Below, piece by piece: positions 50,113 through 58,938 of a DNA stretch of 64,000 nucleotides (positions within the stretch are counted from its first letter, which is position 1; each line of letters begins with the position of its first letter). Below the pieces are notes generated by a model. The model had not been told where the DNA came from and did no database searches. It worked only from the letters and a program-made list of their open reading frames with translations. Source of the DNA: Bacteroides sp. AN502(2024) (GTDB taxonomy: Bacteria; Bacteroidota; Bacteroidia; Bacteroidales; Bacteroidaceae); the NCBI RefSeq assembly GCF_041227145.1, contig NZ_JBGFSP010000003.1, positions 1,736,001 to 1,800,000 on the forward strand, in the 5' to 3' direction. A program made the translations under genes and the position numbers.

Positions 50113-50144
50113 GTATTTAAGTAAGTCGTAAAAATTAAATTATA

Positions 50145-50532
50145 CTAAGCAGTATGGGTAAAATTTATATAGAGTTCCGTACCAACTGCAGCCAAGGCTC
50201 TATTAGTGGCATCCATCAGGGTTTGTGTGGAGAAATAATCCGTCGGCCTGAGCCATTTGCCCTTGAGGATACGCCACAGTGTCTCAGCAATGTTTAGATG
50301 CGGGCTGTATGGTGGCAGAAAGAACAGAAAAAGACCGCGCTTCTCCCATATCGGTCTGAGTTCAGAAATGAGTTTGCACCGATGTACCTTGGCATTGTCC
50401 AGAACAACGAATGTTTTCTTACCAATGCGAAAGGAAAGTTGGTCGAGAAAGTCGGCAACCTTATCTGCTGTTATGCTTTCACTTGTGGAGAATCCATCAT
50501 AACGGTTGTTTCGGTCAATCATGCCGAAGATG
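50145..50532 (-). pseudogene. IS630-family transposase, 3' fragment
   Basis: On the minus strand it reads NIFGMIDRNNRYDGF, then FVVLDNAKVH and FLPPYSPHLNIAETLWRILKGKW, the DDE_3 catalytic end of IS630 transposases. The N-terminal half is missing: upstream of about 50533 the sequence switches to the DUF4348-like copy. The frame ends normally at 50145. No matching terminal inverted repeats were found, so it is debris. Confidence 0.85.
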
Positions 50533-50900
50533 TTGTGTTTCGGTTCATTCAGCGTAAACCTAGAGACATAAATTCCTCATTCTTCCTGGGTGATACGTTC
50601 TTCCTTCATGGTTTCACTATCCAACAACGGCCATTCTTCCTGAGTGAAAGGAAATGTCTTCTCTGTTTCTCCATCATCTGCCAATAAAGTAATCGGAGTC
50701 TTTAATGGGAACTTGATACGAGTATATTGGAAGGCTGCACTGGAAGTAAATTGTTCCAGAAACAATTTGAAATCTTCACCGTCTTGCATAGTCAGTTCAC
50801 CATCAACTTTTGCCCTGGAACTATTACCGCAGGAAATCAGAGAAACACCTGCAAGCAACCTCATAGCCAGCAAGCAGCATACAAACTTTTTAGTTCTCAT
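50533..50900 (-). pseudogene. Truncated second copy of the DUF4348-like lipoprotein gene
   Basis: Nearly identical to 40110-40478 at the DNA level, including ~80 bases of upstream sequence (to about 50980). It encodes the signal peptide with lipobox VSLISC and 107 residues, then hits a stop where copy 1 has Gly (GGA to TGA, in QEEGG). It is cut at about 50533 by the IS630 fragment. The -7 box is also mutated to TATCATTG. Confidence 0.85.
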
Positions 50901-50980
50901 AACACGATATAATTTAAGAGTTTAATCGACACCGCAATGATAGTAACAAGTTTGGTTCTGCAATACTTTTATACATTAAA

Positions 50981-51172
50981 TTACTGCCAATCAAGTTGCA
51001 AAAGGAACTTCGTTATCACGTTCAATATAAAGACTTTTAGAAAAATATCTGATTCCATTCGTTTACGTCCAAACCTACCAAACACTATAATTTAGAATAA
51101 TGTACGTTTTCATCCTAATAATGTACTATTTATTCATACCTAAATACTTATTTCTCCTGTCCTTTGTAACAG
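50981..51172. other. Gene-free spacer, no recognisable feature
   Basis: AT-rich sequence between the end of homology to the DUF4348 upstream region and the start of homology to the transglutaminase-gene leader. I see no open frame, repeat or promoter that stands out. Confidence 0.5.
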
Positions 51173-51206
51173 ATAAACAAACAATATCCTTTAATAGTAT
51201 AATACG

Positions 51207-51604
51207 ATGAAAACAATTTGCTCCGTATTTTTACTTCTCTTGTTACTCGGCTGTACATCATCCAGTGAAAAACTAGCATGGGAAATAGCAAACAATTCAT
51301 CTATAATACAGAATGGATATGGTAAATGTGACGATAGAACTGCATTAGTCACTATGGCCTTACAGCCAGTAGGAATTCCTGTCGCATTTGAATTTGTACT
51401 TTATTGGAGAAGCAACAACAATGGACATTCTTTGGTTTCAATCATATTACCAGACAACAAAATATATCTTTCAAAACAGAGACAAACAAGCAAACGGAGA
51501 TTATTACTTATCACGTACCTCCCCCCCCAAAAAAAATATATCGTAAGATGTATTCAGTAAGAGAAATACAACCAGACAGCAAACATCTTGAAAAAATAGT
51601 ATAA
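51207..51604 (+). pseudogene. Broken copy of the transglutaminase-fold lipoprotein gene
   Basis: The first ~30 codons are almost identical to 43082 onwards, including lipobox and 5' leader. A deletion then joins IANNS to SIIQNGYGKCDDRTALV, keeping the Cys and His motif but removing ~110 residues. After DNKIY the frame is lost, and a second deletion joins KIYRKMYS to VREIQPDSKHLEKIV with a stop at 51604. Both deletion points fall on a shared ATTC/ATTCA. The product would not be functional. Confidence 0.88.
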
Positions 51605-51606
51605 AT

Positions 51607-52065
51607 ATGAAAGGAATATTATTAGTTTTAGCACTATCTTGCATCTTTGCTTGCTCGTGTCCTCACTATTTTAAAAGAAATAAGGTGTCAACGATGGATT
51701 TACTGACTCGAAAGAGTTGGTATTTAACGAAAGGAACATCACCCAATATTATATATAAAGTAACATATAATAAACAAATGACCAAGTCACGCCTCTGGTT
51801 CAAAAATACTAATCCTAAAAAATACCCTAATGTCGAAAGAAACTTCACCGGTTCAGTCAAGTATTATTTGTCAGACTCAATAGAAAGTATTTTTAAACCT
51901 GACAAAGTAGGACAAAAAAAGTATGGGAATTATATCATACATGAGAATGGAAGCGTTACAGAAATAGTAAAGCTAAATTGTGACACGTTGATTACAAAAG
52001 GTATTCATCCTGATACAGCGATTTACATTGGATATGGCCCATTGCTATACATTACAAAACCATAA
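51607..52065 (+). CDS. Small lipoprotein of unknown function
   Basis: 152 residues with signal peptide and Cys-rich lipobox area (LSCIFACSC). The mature part is basic and predicted beta-rich (KSWYLTKGTSPNIIYKVTYN, NFTGSVKYYLSDSIESIF). It begins 2 bases after the broken transglutaminase copy and appears intact between two pseudogenes. It has no counterpart in the first cassette and no family I recognise. Confidence 0.6.
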   Translation: MKGILLVLALSCIFACSCPHYFKRNKVSTMDLLTRKSWYLTKGTSPNIIYKVTYNKQMTKSRLWFKNTNPKKYPNVERNFTGSVKYYLSDSIESIFKPDKVGQKKYGNYIIHENGSVTEIVKLNCDTLITKGIHPDTAIYIGYGPLLYITKP

Positions 52066-52120
52066 AAACGATGTGACTATAATTGTTCTATGCTAAGAGT
52101 ACAACTTAACATAATAGATA

Positions 52121-52222
52121 TGAGGGTGTGTCAAAATTCCCTTTTTGAAGAAATGACCCCTGCTATAGCTATCTGTGGCAGGGGTAAATCTTTATATTCA
52201 GGCATTATGACACACCCTCATT
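52121..52222. repeat. Dispersed palindromic repeat, inverted copy of 21157-21252
   Basis: Bounded by GAGGGTGTGTCA and TGACACACCCTC, with an inner stem ACCCCTGC/GCAGGGGT. Read on the minus strand it differs from the first copy at only a few positions. The palindrome extends outwards to ATAGA/TCTAT. It can act as a hairpin terminator in either direction. Confidence 0.8.
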
Positions 52223-52259
52223 CTATTTGGTACCAGAGAATAAATTCAACTTTTTGAAG

Positions 52260-52706
52260 TTATCCAATGGAGTGCATATTGTTTATGTTATTGGATAGCA
52301 AGAATATTTTCACAAAAACAACAATGGTGCTGGTTTCCTTATCTTCCTCAGAAAAGAATACATGCATTATCAAGCACAATATTTCAGGTTACATACACAT
52401 TCGCCGTATGCAATGTCAGCGGATAACATCACTTATCCGCATAACTATTCACTAGAACTACAAGAAAGTGAAAAAGCAGAAATATATTTGGAGAAACATC
52501 AGGCAGAATTACAACCAGTGCCAGGGCTATTAGATGTGTATGCTCAATATTATCACCTTCACTTTTCATCTTGTGTAAATCTATCTGTCTTAAAACAAGC
52601 TGCATTCATTCTTCCAAGTTCAGAATTGTACTGTGATTTAGAAGATTCCAATAAAAAGCTTAATCAAACAAACGAAGCAATTGCATGTTACGTTTTAGCT
52701 GGTGAA
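52260..52706 (+). pseudogene. Remnant of an O-antigen-ligase-like/TPR gene
   Basis: Translated segments resemble the intact protein at 48448: MHYQAQYFRLHTHSPYAMSA matches MLYQAEYFLQNPNSPYILLA, and VLKQAAFILPSSELYCDLED matches ILQTAARIAPNSELYIKMGD. The membrane core and most of the linker are missing and the 3' end runs into the stop of the convergent DUF2851 gene. Similarity is at protein level only, so it derives from a diverged paralogue, not from a recent copy. Confidence 0.75.
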
Positions 52707-53990
52707 CTACTTTTTCCTCAAATACTCATACCCAAATCGGCAGTACAGACACTTTCGCTTATCACAGTACTCTTTTCGCAATTGTATCAACGCCTGACTA
52801 TCCGCCGCACTGAATACCGGAAGCCCGGCATCACTCCACGAACGGATGATATGATTATTCTCCGCTTTCAATTCTTCCAAAAAGCGTCCGGCACGTTCAC
52901 ACATTCGTTCATCCGCTTTGTGCAAACCGTAAGTATAAAGAAAAGGGACCACCGTATTAATGATTATCAGATCCTTGGAACGCTCTCCCATCGTCTTTAT
53001 CTTTTGTGAAGAAAGTCGCCCGAATAAATAATGATTCTCCCAATAGGGAGACGTACGTGTATCCAATAAAGTTCTCACATCCGTCAAAGTATCCGCCTCC
53101 AATAAACGTGAAAACAACTTATCCCCTTTCTGATAGAGATAGGCCAACTGTGCCAGACGAATATGCGGAAAGTTTTCCGGACGAAGCCGAAGAAAACGCC
53201 ATAAGGTGGCATCCATCCCCTGCCCGATTTCAAACTTCCGCTGCAAATAATGGAACTCTCTGCAGAGACGAAGACTATACTCGTCTTCCTGTCCTTTTTT
53301 CAAGAATGTCTCTTCCAGCAACCCTGCCAAGCCATAGAAAAAAGCCTCTATCTGAAACAAATTATTCCGGTGCTTATCCATCGCACGAAACGGCAGCAAG
53401 CCCGCCCACGTTTCAAAAGCTTCTCCATTCAAGCCGAAACCGAAATTACGGGCAAGAGTGATAAAGAAAGCATCTTCCCAATTACGGTTACATCGCTCGA
53501 GGCGCTGTGCTATCAATTGTGCTTTCTGCTCTAAACGTTCCGTTTGCAAAGCAGTCAGCCAGGAATGAACGGTCAGTTTAGGAAGAGAGGCAAGGATGGG
53601 ATAACAAGCCGGATACTGATCGGATACACAAAGTTCATGGTAATGTAGCTGCACATTTTCCGGACAAGTCAGCAATAGTTGTGGTATTTGCTCACCGTTG
53701 GTACGGGTTACTTCCGTATCCACCTCGCTCACCACATGGAGAATCACAGAATCGTAGGCTTTGTCACAATGATGCCTGTGGCGGAACCAGTCGGAAGAAT
53801 ATGTATGTATTTCGATATTTCCCACCCATACGATGCCGTCAATCTTCAGTTTCGCGTTGAAAAAGTCGGGACCGGCATTGGGATTTTGCAGACCGGCATC
53901 AATCACTTCTACCGGTAAGCCATGGGTGGTTTGCAGTACTTTCAGGGGAAATAATTTATGTTTCCACACGTAGTGGAGAAGATGTTCCAT
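52707..53990 (-). CDS. DUF2851 family protein
   Basis: 427 residues, full length for the family. The N-terminus (LPVEVIDAGLQNPNAGPDFFNAKLKIDG, then WVGNIEIHTYSSDWFRHRH, DSVILHVV) is the DUF2851 signature, which recalls a nuclease-like fold, and the C-terminus ends in a Cys pair region (CDKRKCLYCRFGYEYL). Function unknown. It is divergent from dapB with its own -7 box at 54016-54023 and marks the return to backbone genes. Confidence 0.88.
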   Translation of the reverse strand: MEHLLHYVWKHKLFPLKVLQTTHGLPVEVIDAGLQNPNAGPDFFNAKLKIDGIVWVGNIEIHTYSSDWFRHRHHCDKAYDSVILHVVSEVDTEVTRTNGEQIPQLLLTCPENVQLHYHELCVSDQYPACYPILASLPKLTVHSWLTALQTERLEQKAQLIAQRLERCNRNWEDAFFITLARNFGFGLNGEAFETWAGLLPFRAMDKHRNNLFQIEAFFYGLAGLLEETFLKKGQEDEYSLRLCREFHYLQRKFEIGQGMDATLWRFLRLRPENFPHIRLAQLAYLYQKGDKLFSRLLEADTLTDVRTLLDTRTSPYWENHYLFGRLSSQKIKTMGERSKDLIIINTVVPFLYTYGLHKADERMCERAGRFLEELKAENNHIIRSWSDAGLPVFSAADSQALIQLRKEYCDKRKCLYCRFGYEYLRKK

Positions 53991-54015
53991 GTTAACAAGA
54001 CGTTAATGTACACTG

Positions 54016-54023
54016 CAAATATA
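54016..54023 (-). promoter_or_regulatory. -7 promoter element for the DUF2851 gene
   Basis: The minus strand reads TATATTTG, 25 bases ahead of the ATG at 53990. Confidence 0.65.
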
Positions 54024-54033
54024 ATAAAAATCT

Positions 54034-54041
54034 TATCTTTG
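54034..54041 (+). promoter_or_regulatory. -7 promoter element for dapB
   Basis: TATCTTTG, 32 bases before the dapB ATG at 54074. It also makes the upstream in-frame ATG at 54053 unlikely. Confidence 0.7.
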
Positions 54042-54073
54042 CGACTATTATTTTGAATATAAGTCAGAAAACA

Positions 54074-54838
54074 ATGAAAATAGCACTGATCGGTTACGGA
54101 AAAATGGGCAAAGAGATAGAAAAGGTTGCCCGGAATCGCGGACATGAAATCGTCTGCATCATTGATATCAATAATCAGGATGACTTCGAATCGGAAGCTT
54201 TTAAATCGGCCGATGTAGCCATTGAGTTTACCAATCCGATGGCGGCTTACAGCAATTATATGAAAACGTTCAAGGCAGGCGTGAAACTGGTATCCGGAAG
54301 CACCGGATGGATGGCCGAACATGGTGAAGAAATCAAGAAGCTCTGCACGGAAGAGGGTAAAACACTCTTCTGGTCGTCCAACTTCAGCCTGGGAGTCAGC
54401 ATATTCTCTGCTGTCAACAAGTATCTGGCTAAGATTATGAACCAGTTCCCCACTTATGATATCACCATGAGCGAGACACATCATATTCATAAACTGGATG
54501 CCCCTAGCGGAACAGCCATCACATTGGCAGAAGGCATTCTGGAAAAGATGGACCGTAAGGACAAATGGGTGAAAGGAACTTTCCTTGCACCGGACGGAAC
54601 CATTAGCGGAACCAACGATTGCGCGCCTAATGAACTTCCTATCGCCTCTATCCGCGAAGGAGAGGTATTCGGGCTCCATACCATTCGCTATGAATCTGAT
54701 GTAGACAGCATCACTATCACGCATGACGCCAAAAGTCGTGGCGGATTTGTATTGGGAGCCGTATTAGCTGCCGAATATACCGCCACACACGAGGGTTTTT
54801 TGGGCATGAGTGATTTATTCCCATTTTTGAACGACTAA
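54074..54838 (+). CDS. dapB: 4-hydroxy-tetrahydrodipicolinate reductase
   Basis: 254 residues from MKIALIGYGKMGKEI, whose GxGxxG motif binds NAD(P)H. The catalytic block SETHHIHKLDAPSGTA (residues ~133-149) holds the His-His and Lys of DapB enzymes. It reduces hydroxy-tetrahydrodipicolinate in lysine and diaminopimelate synthesis in the cytoplasm. Signal peptidase and WbqC genes follow in the same direction with short gaps, a backbone operon. Confidence 0.96.
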   Translation: MKIALIGYGKMGKEIEKVARNRGHEIVCIIDINNQDDFESEAFKSADVAIEFTNPMAAYSNYMKTFKAGVKLVSGSTGWMAEHGEEIKKLCTEEGKTLFWSSNFSLGVSIFSAVNKYLAKIMNQFPTYDITMSETHHIHKLDAPSGTAITLAEGILEKMDRKDKWVKGTFLAPDGTISGTNDCAPNELPIASIREGEVFGLHTIRYESDVDSITITHDAKSRGGFVLGAVLAAEYTATHEGFLGMSDLFPFLND

Positions 54839-54874
54839 GATTTCAAGAACCTAGTTCCAAACAAATATAAGATT

Positions 54875-56359
54875 ATGAAACAAGCCACACGCGCACAATG
54901 GATCAAATTCACCATTGTTATTCTACTTTATCTCGTCTTCCTACTCTGGGTACGGAGTTGGTGGGGATTGATTGTTGTTCCTTTCATTTTCGATATTTAT
55001 ATCACAAAGAAAATACCCTGGTCTTTTTGGAAAAAGTCGAAGAATCCGGTTGTCCGTAGTGTGATGAGTTGGGTGGATGCCATCGTTTTTGCATTGGTTG
55101 CTGTCTACTTCGTCAATATCTACATCTTCCAGAATTACCAGATTCCTTCCTCTTCGCTGGAAAAATCATTGCTGGTAGGCGATTTCCTGTATGTAAGCAA
55201 GATGAGCTACGGTCCCCGCGTACCGAATACTCCGCTTTCTATGCCGTTGGCACAACACACGCTGCCTGTCTTCAATACCAAATCGTATATCGAGTGGCCA
55301 CAATGGAAATACAAAAGGGTACCGGGTTTCGGCAAAGTGAAACTGAATGACATTGTTGTCTTCAATTTCCCGGCAGGAGACACGGTGGCAGTAAACTTCC
55401 AACAGACAACGGACTTCTATACGCTGGCTTACGGTGAAGGACAACGTATCTACTCCAAACAGATTGAAATGGATAGCCTGACACGTTCACAGCAACGCGC
55501 GATCTACGATCTCTACTACGCTGCCGGACGTAAACAGATTCTGAACAATCCGCGTACTTACGGTAAAGTACTATGGCGTCCGGTAGACCGTCGCGAGAAT
55601 TATGTGAAACGTTGTGTCGGCTTGCCCGGTGATACATTGCAAATTGTAGAAGGACAGGTGATGATTGACGGTAAGGCGATTGAGAACCCCGAAAACCTGC
55701 AATTCAACTACTTCGTACAGACTACCGGCCCGTACATTCCGGAAGATATGCTCCGTGAATTAGGTATCAGCAAAGATGACACCATGCTGATAGAAGACTC
55801 CGGCTGGGAAAACGGATTGCTGGAAATGGGACTGGATAGCCGAAATGCACAAGGTAAACTGAATCCGGTATATCATCTTCCATTGACTAAAAAGATGTAT
55901 GACACCCTCCTTGGCAATAAAAAGCTAATCAGCAAAATAGTAATGGAGCCGGAAGAATATGCCGGACAGATGTACCCGCTGAACCTTTATACCCAATGGA
56001 ACCGCAACAATTACGGTCCGGTCTGGATTCCTGCCAAAGGAGCTACCATCACCCTCACAGAAGACAACCTGCCTATCTATGAGCGTTGCATCGTAGCCTA
56101 CGAAGGCAACAAACTGGAAGTGAAATCGGACGGCATCTACATCAACAGTGAAAAGACCAATGAATATACCTTCAAAATGGATTATTACTGGATGATGGGT
56201 GACAACCGCCACAACTCCGCCGACTCCCGTTACTGGGGTTTTGTACCCGAAGATCACGTAGTGGGCAAACCGATTGTCGCATGGCTGTCGCTTGACAAAG
56301 ACCGTGGATGGTTCGACGGCAAGATTCGCTGGAACCGCCTCTTCAAGTGGGTAGACTGA
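54875..56359 (+). CDS. lepB: Signal peptidase I, catalytic, enlarged
   Basis: 494 residues, longer than the ~320 of E. coli LepB. Two hydrophobic segments near the N-terminus (residues ~10-45 and ~70-92) precede the S26 domain. Catalytic Ser94 is in QIPSSSLEKSLLVGD, and Lys245 in NYVKRCVGLPGDTL; the box MMGDNRHNSADSRYWGFVP is intact. It cleaves signal peptides of exported proteins at the outer face of the inner membrane. The extra length comes from an insertion between boxes. A second paralogue follows. Confidence 0.95.
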   Translation: MKQATRAQWIKFTIVILLYLVFLLWVRSWWGLIVVPFIFDIYITKKIPWSFWKKSKNPVVRSVMSWVDAIVFALVAVYFVNIYIFQNYQIPSSSLEKSLLVGDFLYVSKMSYGPRVPNTPLSMPLAQHTLPVFNTKSYIEWPQWKYKRVPGFGKVKLNDIVVFNFPAGDTVAVNFQQTTDFYTLAYGEGQRIYSKQIEMDSLTRSQQRAIYDLYYAAGRKQILNNPRTYGKVLWRPVDRRENYVKRCVGLPGDTLQIVEGQVMIDGKAIENPENLQFNYFVQTTGPYIPEDMLRELGISKDDTMLIEDSGWENGLLEMGLDSRNAQGKLNPVYHLPLTKKMYDTLLGNKKLISKIVMEPEEYAGQMYPLNLYTQWNRNNYGPVWIPAKGATITLTEDNLPIYERCIVAYEGNKLEVKSDGIYINSEKTNEYTFKMDYYWMMGDNRHNSADSRYWGFVPEDHVVGKPIVAWLSLDKDRGWFDGKIRWNRLFKWVD

Positions 56360-56401
56360 TAAATGTACGGATAGCATAGAGTGATAAGGTGATAAAAGTC
56401 G

Positions 56402-57343
56402 ATGAACATTCGTAAATTCAAATGGATATTAGCAATTGTCGGAGCAGTAGTCGTAGTACTTCTGCTCCGGGGATTTGCTTTTACGTCCTGTCTTATCCCT
56501 TCCATCGGTATGGAGAATTCCATTTTTCAGGGTGAACGCATCCTGGTCAACAAATGGAGTTACGGGCTGCGGATTCCTTTCATGTCGCTTTTCTCTTATC
56601 ACCGCTGGTGCGAGAGCCCTGTACGCCGGCAAGATATTGTAGTGTTCAATAATCCTGCCGGAATCCGGCAACCTGTCATCGACCGCCGGGAAATCTATAT
56701 CAGCCGTTGTCTCGGAGTTCCGGGAGATACGTTACTGGTAGATTCCCTTTTCTCTGTTATTTCTCCGGAGGTGCAGTTTAATCCGGATAAGAAAAGACTT
56801 TATTCGTATCCCGCTTCAAAAGAAAACCTAATGACATCACTCATGCACACTCTTTCCATCACCAACGACGGATTGATGGGAAGTAATGACACTATCCATG
56901 TGCGCAGTTTCAGCCGTTACGAATATTATCTGTTGGAACAAGCTATAAGTGGAAAAGAGAGTTTTATCCAGCCTTTGTCAAGCAAGGAAGATGCTGAGCC
57001 GAATCCGCTGATTGTTCCCGGGAAAGGGAAATTTATCCGGGTATATCCCTGGAACATAACTTTGTTGCGGAATACTCTCGTAATGCACGAAGGCAAACAG
57101 GCAGAAATCAAAGACGACACTCTTTATGTGGACGGCAAACCAACACAACACTGTTATTTCACCCAAAATTATTATTGGATGGGCTCTAACAATGCCATGA
57201 ACCTGACCGATTCACGGCTCTTCGGATTTGTTCCGCAAGACCATATCATTGGAAAAGCTTCCATCATTTGGTTCTCTAAAGAAAAAGGGACAGGCTTGTT
57301 TGACGGATATCGATGGAACCGTTTCTTCAGAACGGTGAAATAA
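56402..57343 (+). CDS. Signal peptidase I paralogue lacking the Ser/Lys catalytic pair
   Basis: 313 residues with one N-terminal membrane helix (WILAIVGAVVVVLLLRGFAF). The S26 fold is recognisable: GERILVNKWSYGLRIPF, RCLGVPGDTL, and YWMGSNNAMNLTDSRLFGFVPQDHIIG. But where the active enzyme has PSSSLEKS with the nucleophile Ser, this protein has PSIGMENS (Gly36), and where it has YVKRC with the base Lys, this has YISRC (Ser101). It is therefore predicted to be catalytically dead by the standard mechanism. It lies 42 bases after the active copy and might act as a partner or regulator of it. Confidence 0.88.
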   Translation: MNIRKFKWILAIVGAVVVVLLLRGFAFTSCLIPSIGMENSIFQGERILVNKWSYGLRIPFMSLFSYHRWCESPVRRQDIVVFNNPAGIRQPVIDRREIYISRCLGVPGDTLLVDSLFSVISPEVQFNPDKKRLYSYPASKENLMTSLMHTLSITNDGLMGSNDTIHVRSFSRYEYYLLEQAISGKESFIQPLSSKEDAEPNPLIVPGKGKFIRVYPWNITLLRNTLVMHEGKQAEIKDDTLYVDGKPTQHCYFTQNYYWMGSNNAMNLTDSRLFGFVPQDHIIGKASIIWFSKEKGTGLFDGYRWNRFFRTVK

Positions 57344-57411
57344 TCTTCCGGATCATAAAGAACAAACCCTCCACAATATCCTTAATAATAGAACCTCCTA
57401 AACGAATTAAA

Positions 57412-58056
57412 ATGAAAGAAATGAACATAGCTTATTTATCTTCAGCCTATCTCGCTCCCATCGAATATTATACCAAACTACTGGCTTATGATAAAGTGTT
57501 TGTAGAACAATACGACCATTATATAAAACAAACCTACCGCAACCGGTGCACCATTGCCGGTCCATCGGGTGAATTAGTTCTTTCCATCCCGACCGTAAAG
57601 CCCGATACATTGAAGTGTCCAATGAAAGATATCCGCATCTCCGACCACGGCAACTGGCGACATCTGCATTGGAATGCCATCGAATCGGCCTATAACAGTA
57701 CCCCTTTTTTCGAATATTACAAGGACGATTTCCGTCCCTTCTACGAAAAGAAATATGTTTTTTTAATCGATTTCAACGAAGAACTCTGCCGGATGATCTG
57801 TGAATTGATCGATATTCACCCCACCATTGAGCGTACTTCCGAATATAAGATGGAGTTTGCTCCCGGAGAATTCGATTTTCGGGAAGTCATTCATCCGAAA
57901 AAGGATTTCAGGGAAATGGATACAGAGTTTGTTCCACAATCTTACTATCAGGTTTTTGAGTCCAAACTGGGTTTCCTGCCTAATTTGAGTATCATAGACT
58001 TGTTGTTCAATATGGGACCGGAAAGTCTGTTGGTACTAAGCAAGCATGACAAATGA
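57412..58056 (+). CDS. WbqC-like family protein
   Basis: 214 residues from MKEMNIAYLSSAYLAP; the in-frame ATG at 57313 would overlap the preceding gene. YLSSAYLAPIEYYTKLL, YRNRCTIAGPSGELVLSIP, and WRHLHWNAIESAYNSTPFFEYY are the WbqC signature, a family often next to glycan or lipid biosynthetic genes and of unclear catalytic role. It ends 68 bases after the signal peptidase pair starts its own tail region and overlaps a PIN-like remnant by ATGA. Confidence 0.88.
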   Translation: MKEMNIAYLSSAYLAPIEYYTKLLAYDKVFVEQYDHYIKQTYRNRCTIAGPSGELVLSIPTVKPDTLKCPMKDIRISDHGNWRHLHWNAIESAYNSTPFFEYYKDDFRPFYEKKYVFLIDFNEELCRMICELIDIHPTIERTSEYKMEFAPGEFDFREVIHPKKDFREMDTEFVPQSYYQVFESKLGFLPNLSIIDLLFNMGPESLLVLSKHDK

Positions 58057-58202
58057 GGATAATTGTTGATACAAATCTATGGATTTCACTCATGCTAGGA
58101 CGCAAGATTGCAACGATGTGTACACTGGTAAGTGTCTCCGCGATTCTATATAGTGTGCTAAAACAAACAAATAACCGCACTACAAATTTGGGCAGAGAGT
58201 AG
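58053..58202 (+). pseudogene. Truncated PIN-domain toxin remnant
   Basis: 49 codons starting MRIIVDTNLWISLMLGRK, the first strand and catalytic Asp (Asp6) of PIN-domain ribonucleases such as VapC. After about residue 25 the sequence no longer resembles the family and ends at a stop. Its ATG overlaps the WbqC stop (ATGA). The following bases to 58300 show nothing recognisable. Confidence 0.6.
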
Positions 58203-58300
58203 TGAATCAGCTGTAGCAGTGTTCATTACACTCGCCATTCTTGAAAGACTGTCCTCCCGTTAGTCAAACGTATTCGGTTTTATAAGATTTTTGTTTGCGA

Positions 58301-58933
58301 TCATTCATACTTGTCTTGTATAAAGTTGGTTCGTTCTCTTGCTTCATATTTCGGTTGCTCTATTCCGTTCCGCTTGCCACTTTCAATACACTTCAGTAGC
58401 CATGCCATGTTCTGCCCCAATACACGCATGGTTTGCAGTCCTTCTTTGTCCTTTCGCACATCTTCAGGAGTAAACCCATGTACCGAATTCCAATATTGGG
58501 AAGAAACAATCGGCATGTTGCAGATGGTGAAATATTGATTCAGTTGTTCGAAAGTGGCAGAAGCCCCTCCACGACGACATGAAACCACTGCCGCACCGAC
58601 TTTCCCCGCCATTCGATTTTCAGTGGCATAAAATATCCGGTTCAGAAAAGATACAAGTTGGCCTGTTGGTCCGCTGTAATAGACAGGCGAACCAATAACG
58701 ATGCCGTCAAACTCCTCCAACCGTTCTTGTATATCTTTCACCAAATCATCACGGAAGCAATGTCCTGTTTTCATACAGATTCCGCAAGCAATGCAACCTG
58801 CTATCGGTTTCTTGCCCAAATAGAGCAACTCCGTTTCAATACCGTTCGCCTGCAAGGTCATTTCCAATTCATGCAAGGCAGTATAAGTGCAGCCCTCTTT
58901 ATTAGGGCTGCCATTGATAAGCAATACTTTCAT
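58301..58933 (-). CDS. Flavodoxin-fold NAD(P)H oxidoreductase with cysteine cluster (1)
   Basis: 210 residues. LLINGSPNKEG begins an FMN-binding flavodoxin-like fold; GIVIGSPVYYSGPTGQLVSFLNR binds the flavin. CIACGICMKTGHC (residues ~47-59) is a C-x2-C-x2-C-x5-C cluster like that of iron-sulfur flavoproteins. Predicted to reduce quinones or electrophiles with NAD(P)H. It is the last gene of a three-gene operon divergent from an HxlR regulator. Confidence 0.85.
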   Translation of the reverse strand: MKVLLINGSPNKEGCTYTALHELEMTLQANGIETELLYLGKKPIAGCIACGICMKTGHCFRDDLVKDIQERLEEFDGIVIGSPVYYSGPTGQLVSFLNRIFYATENRMAGKVGAAVVSCRRGGASATFEQLNQYFTICNMPIVSSQYWNSVHGFTPEDVRKDKEGLQTMRVLGQNMAWLLKCIESGKRNGIEQPKYEARERTNFIQDKYE

Positions 58934-58938
58934 TGGGC

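Noticed and set aside
52362..53009. 215-codon plus-strand open frame
   Set aside because: Only its first part is the ligase/TPR remnant; the later part is antisense to the DUF2851 gene, so it is not one real gene.
53942..54724. 260-codon minus-strand open frame
   Set aside because: It is antisense to dapB, which has a complete NAD(P)H motif and catalytic block.
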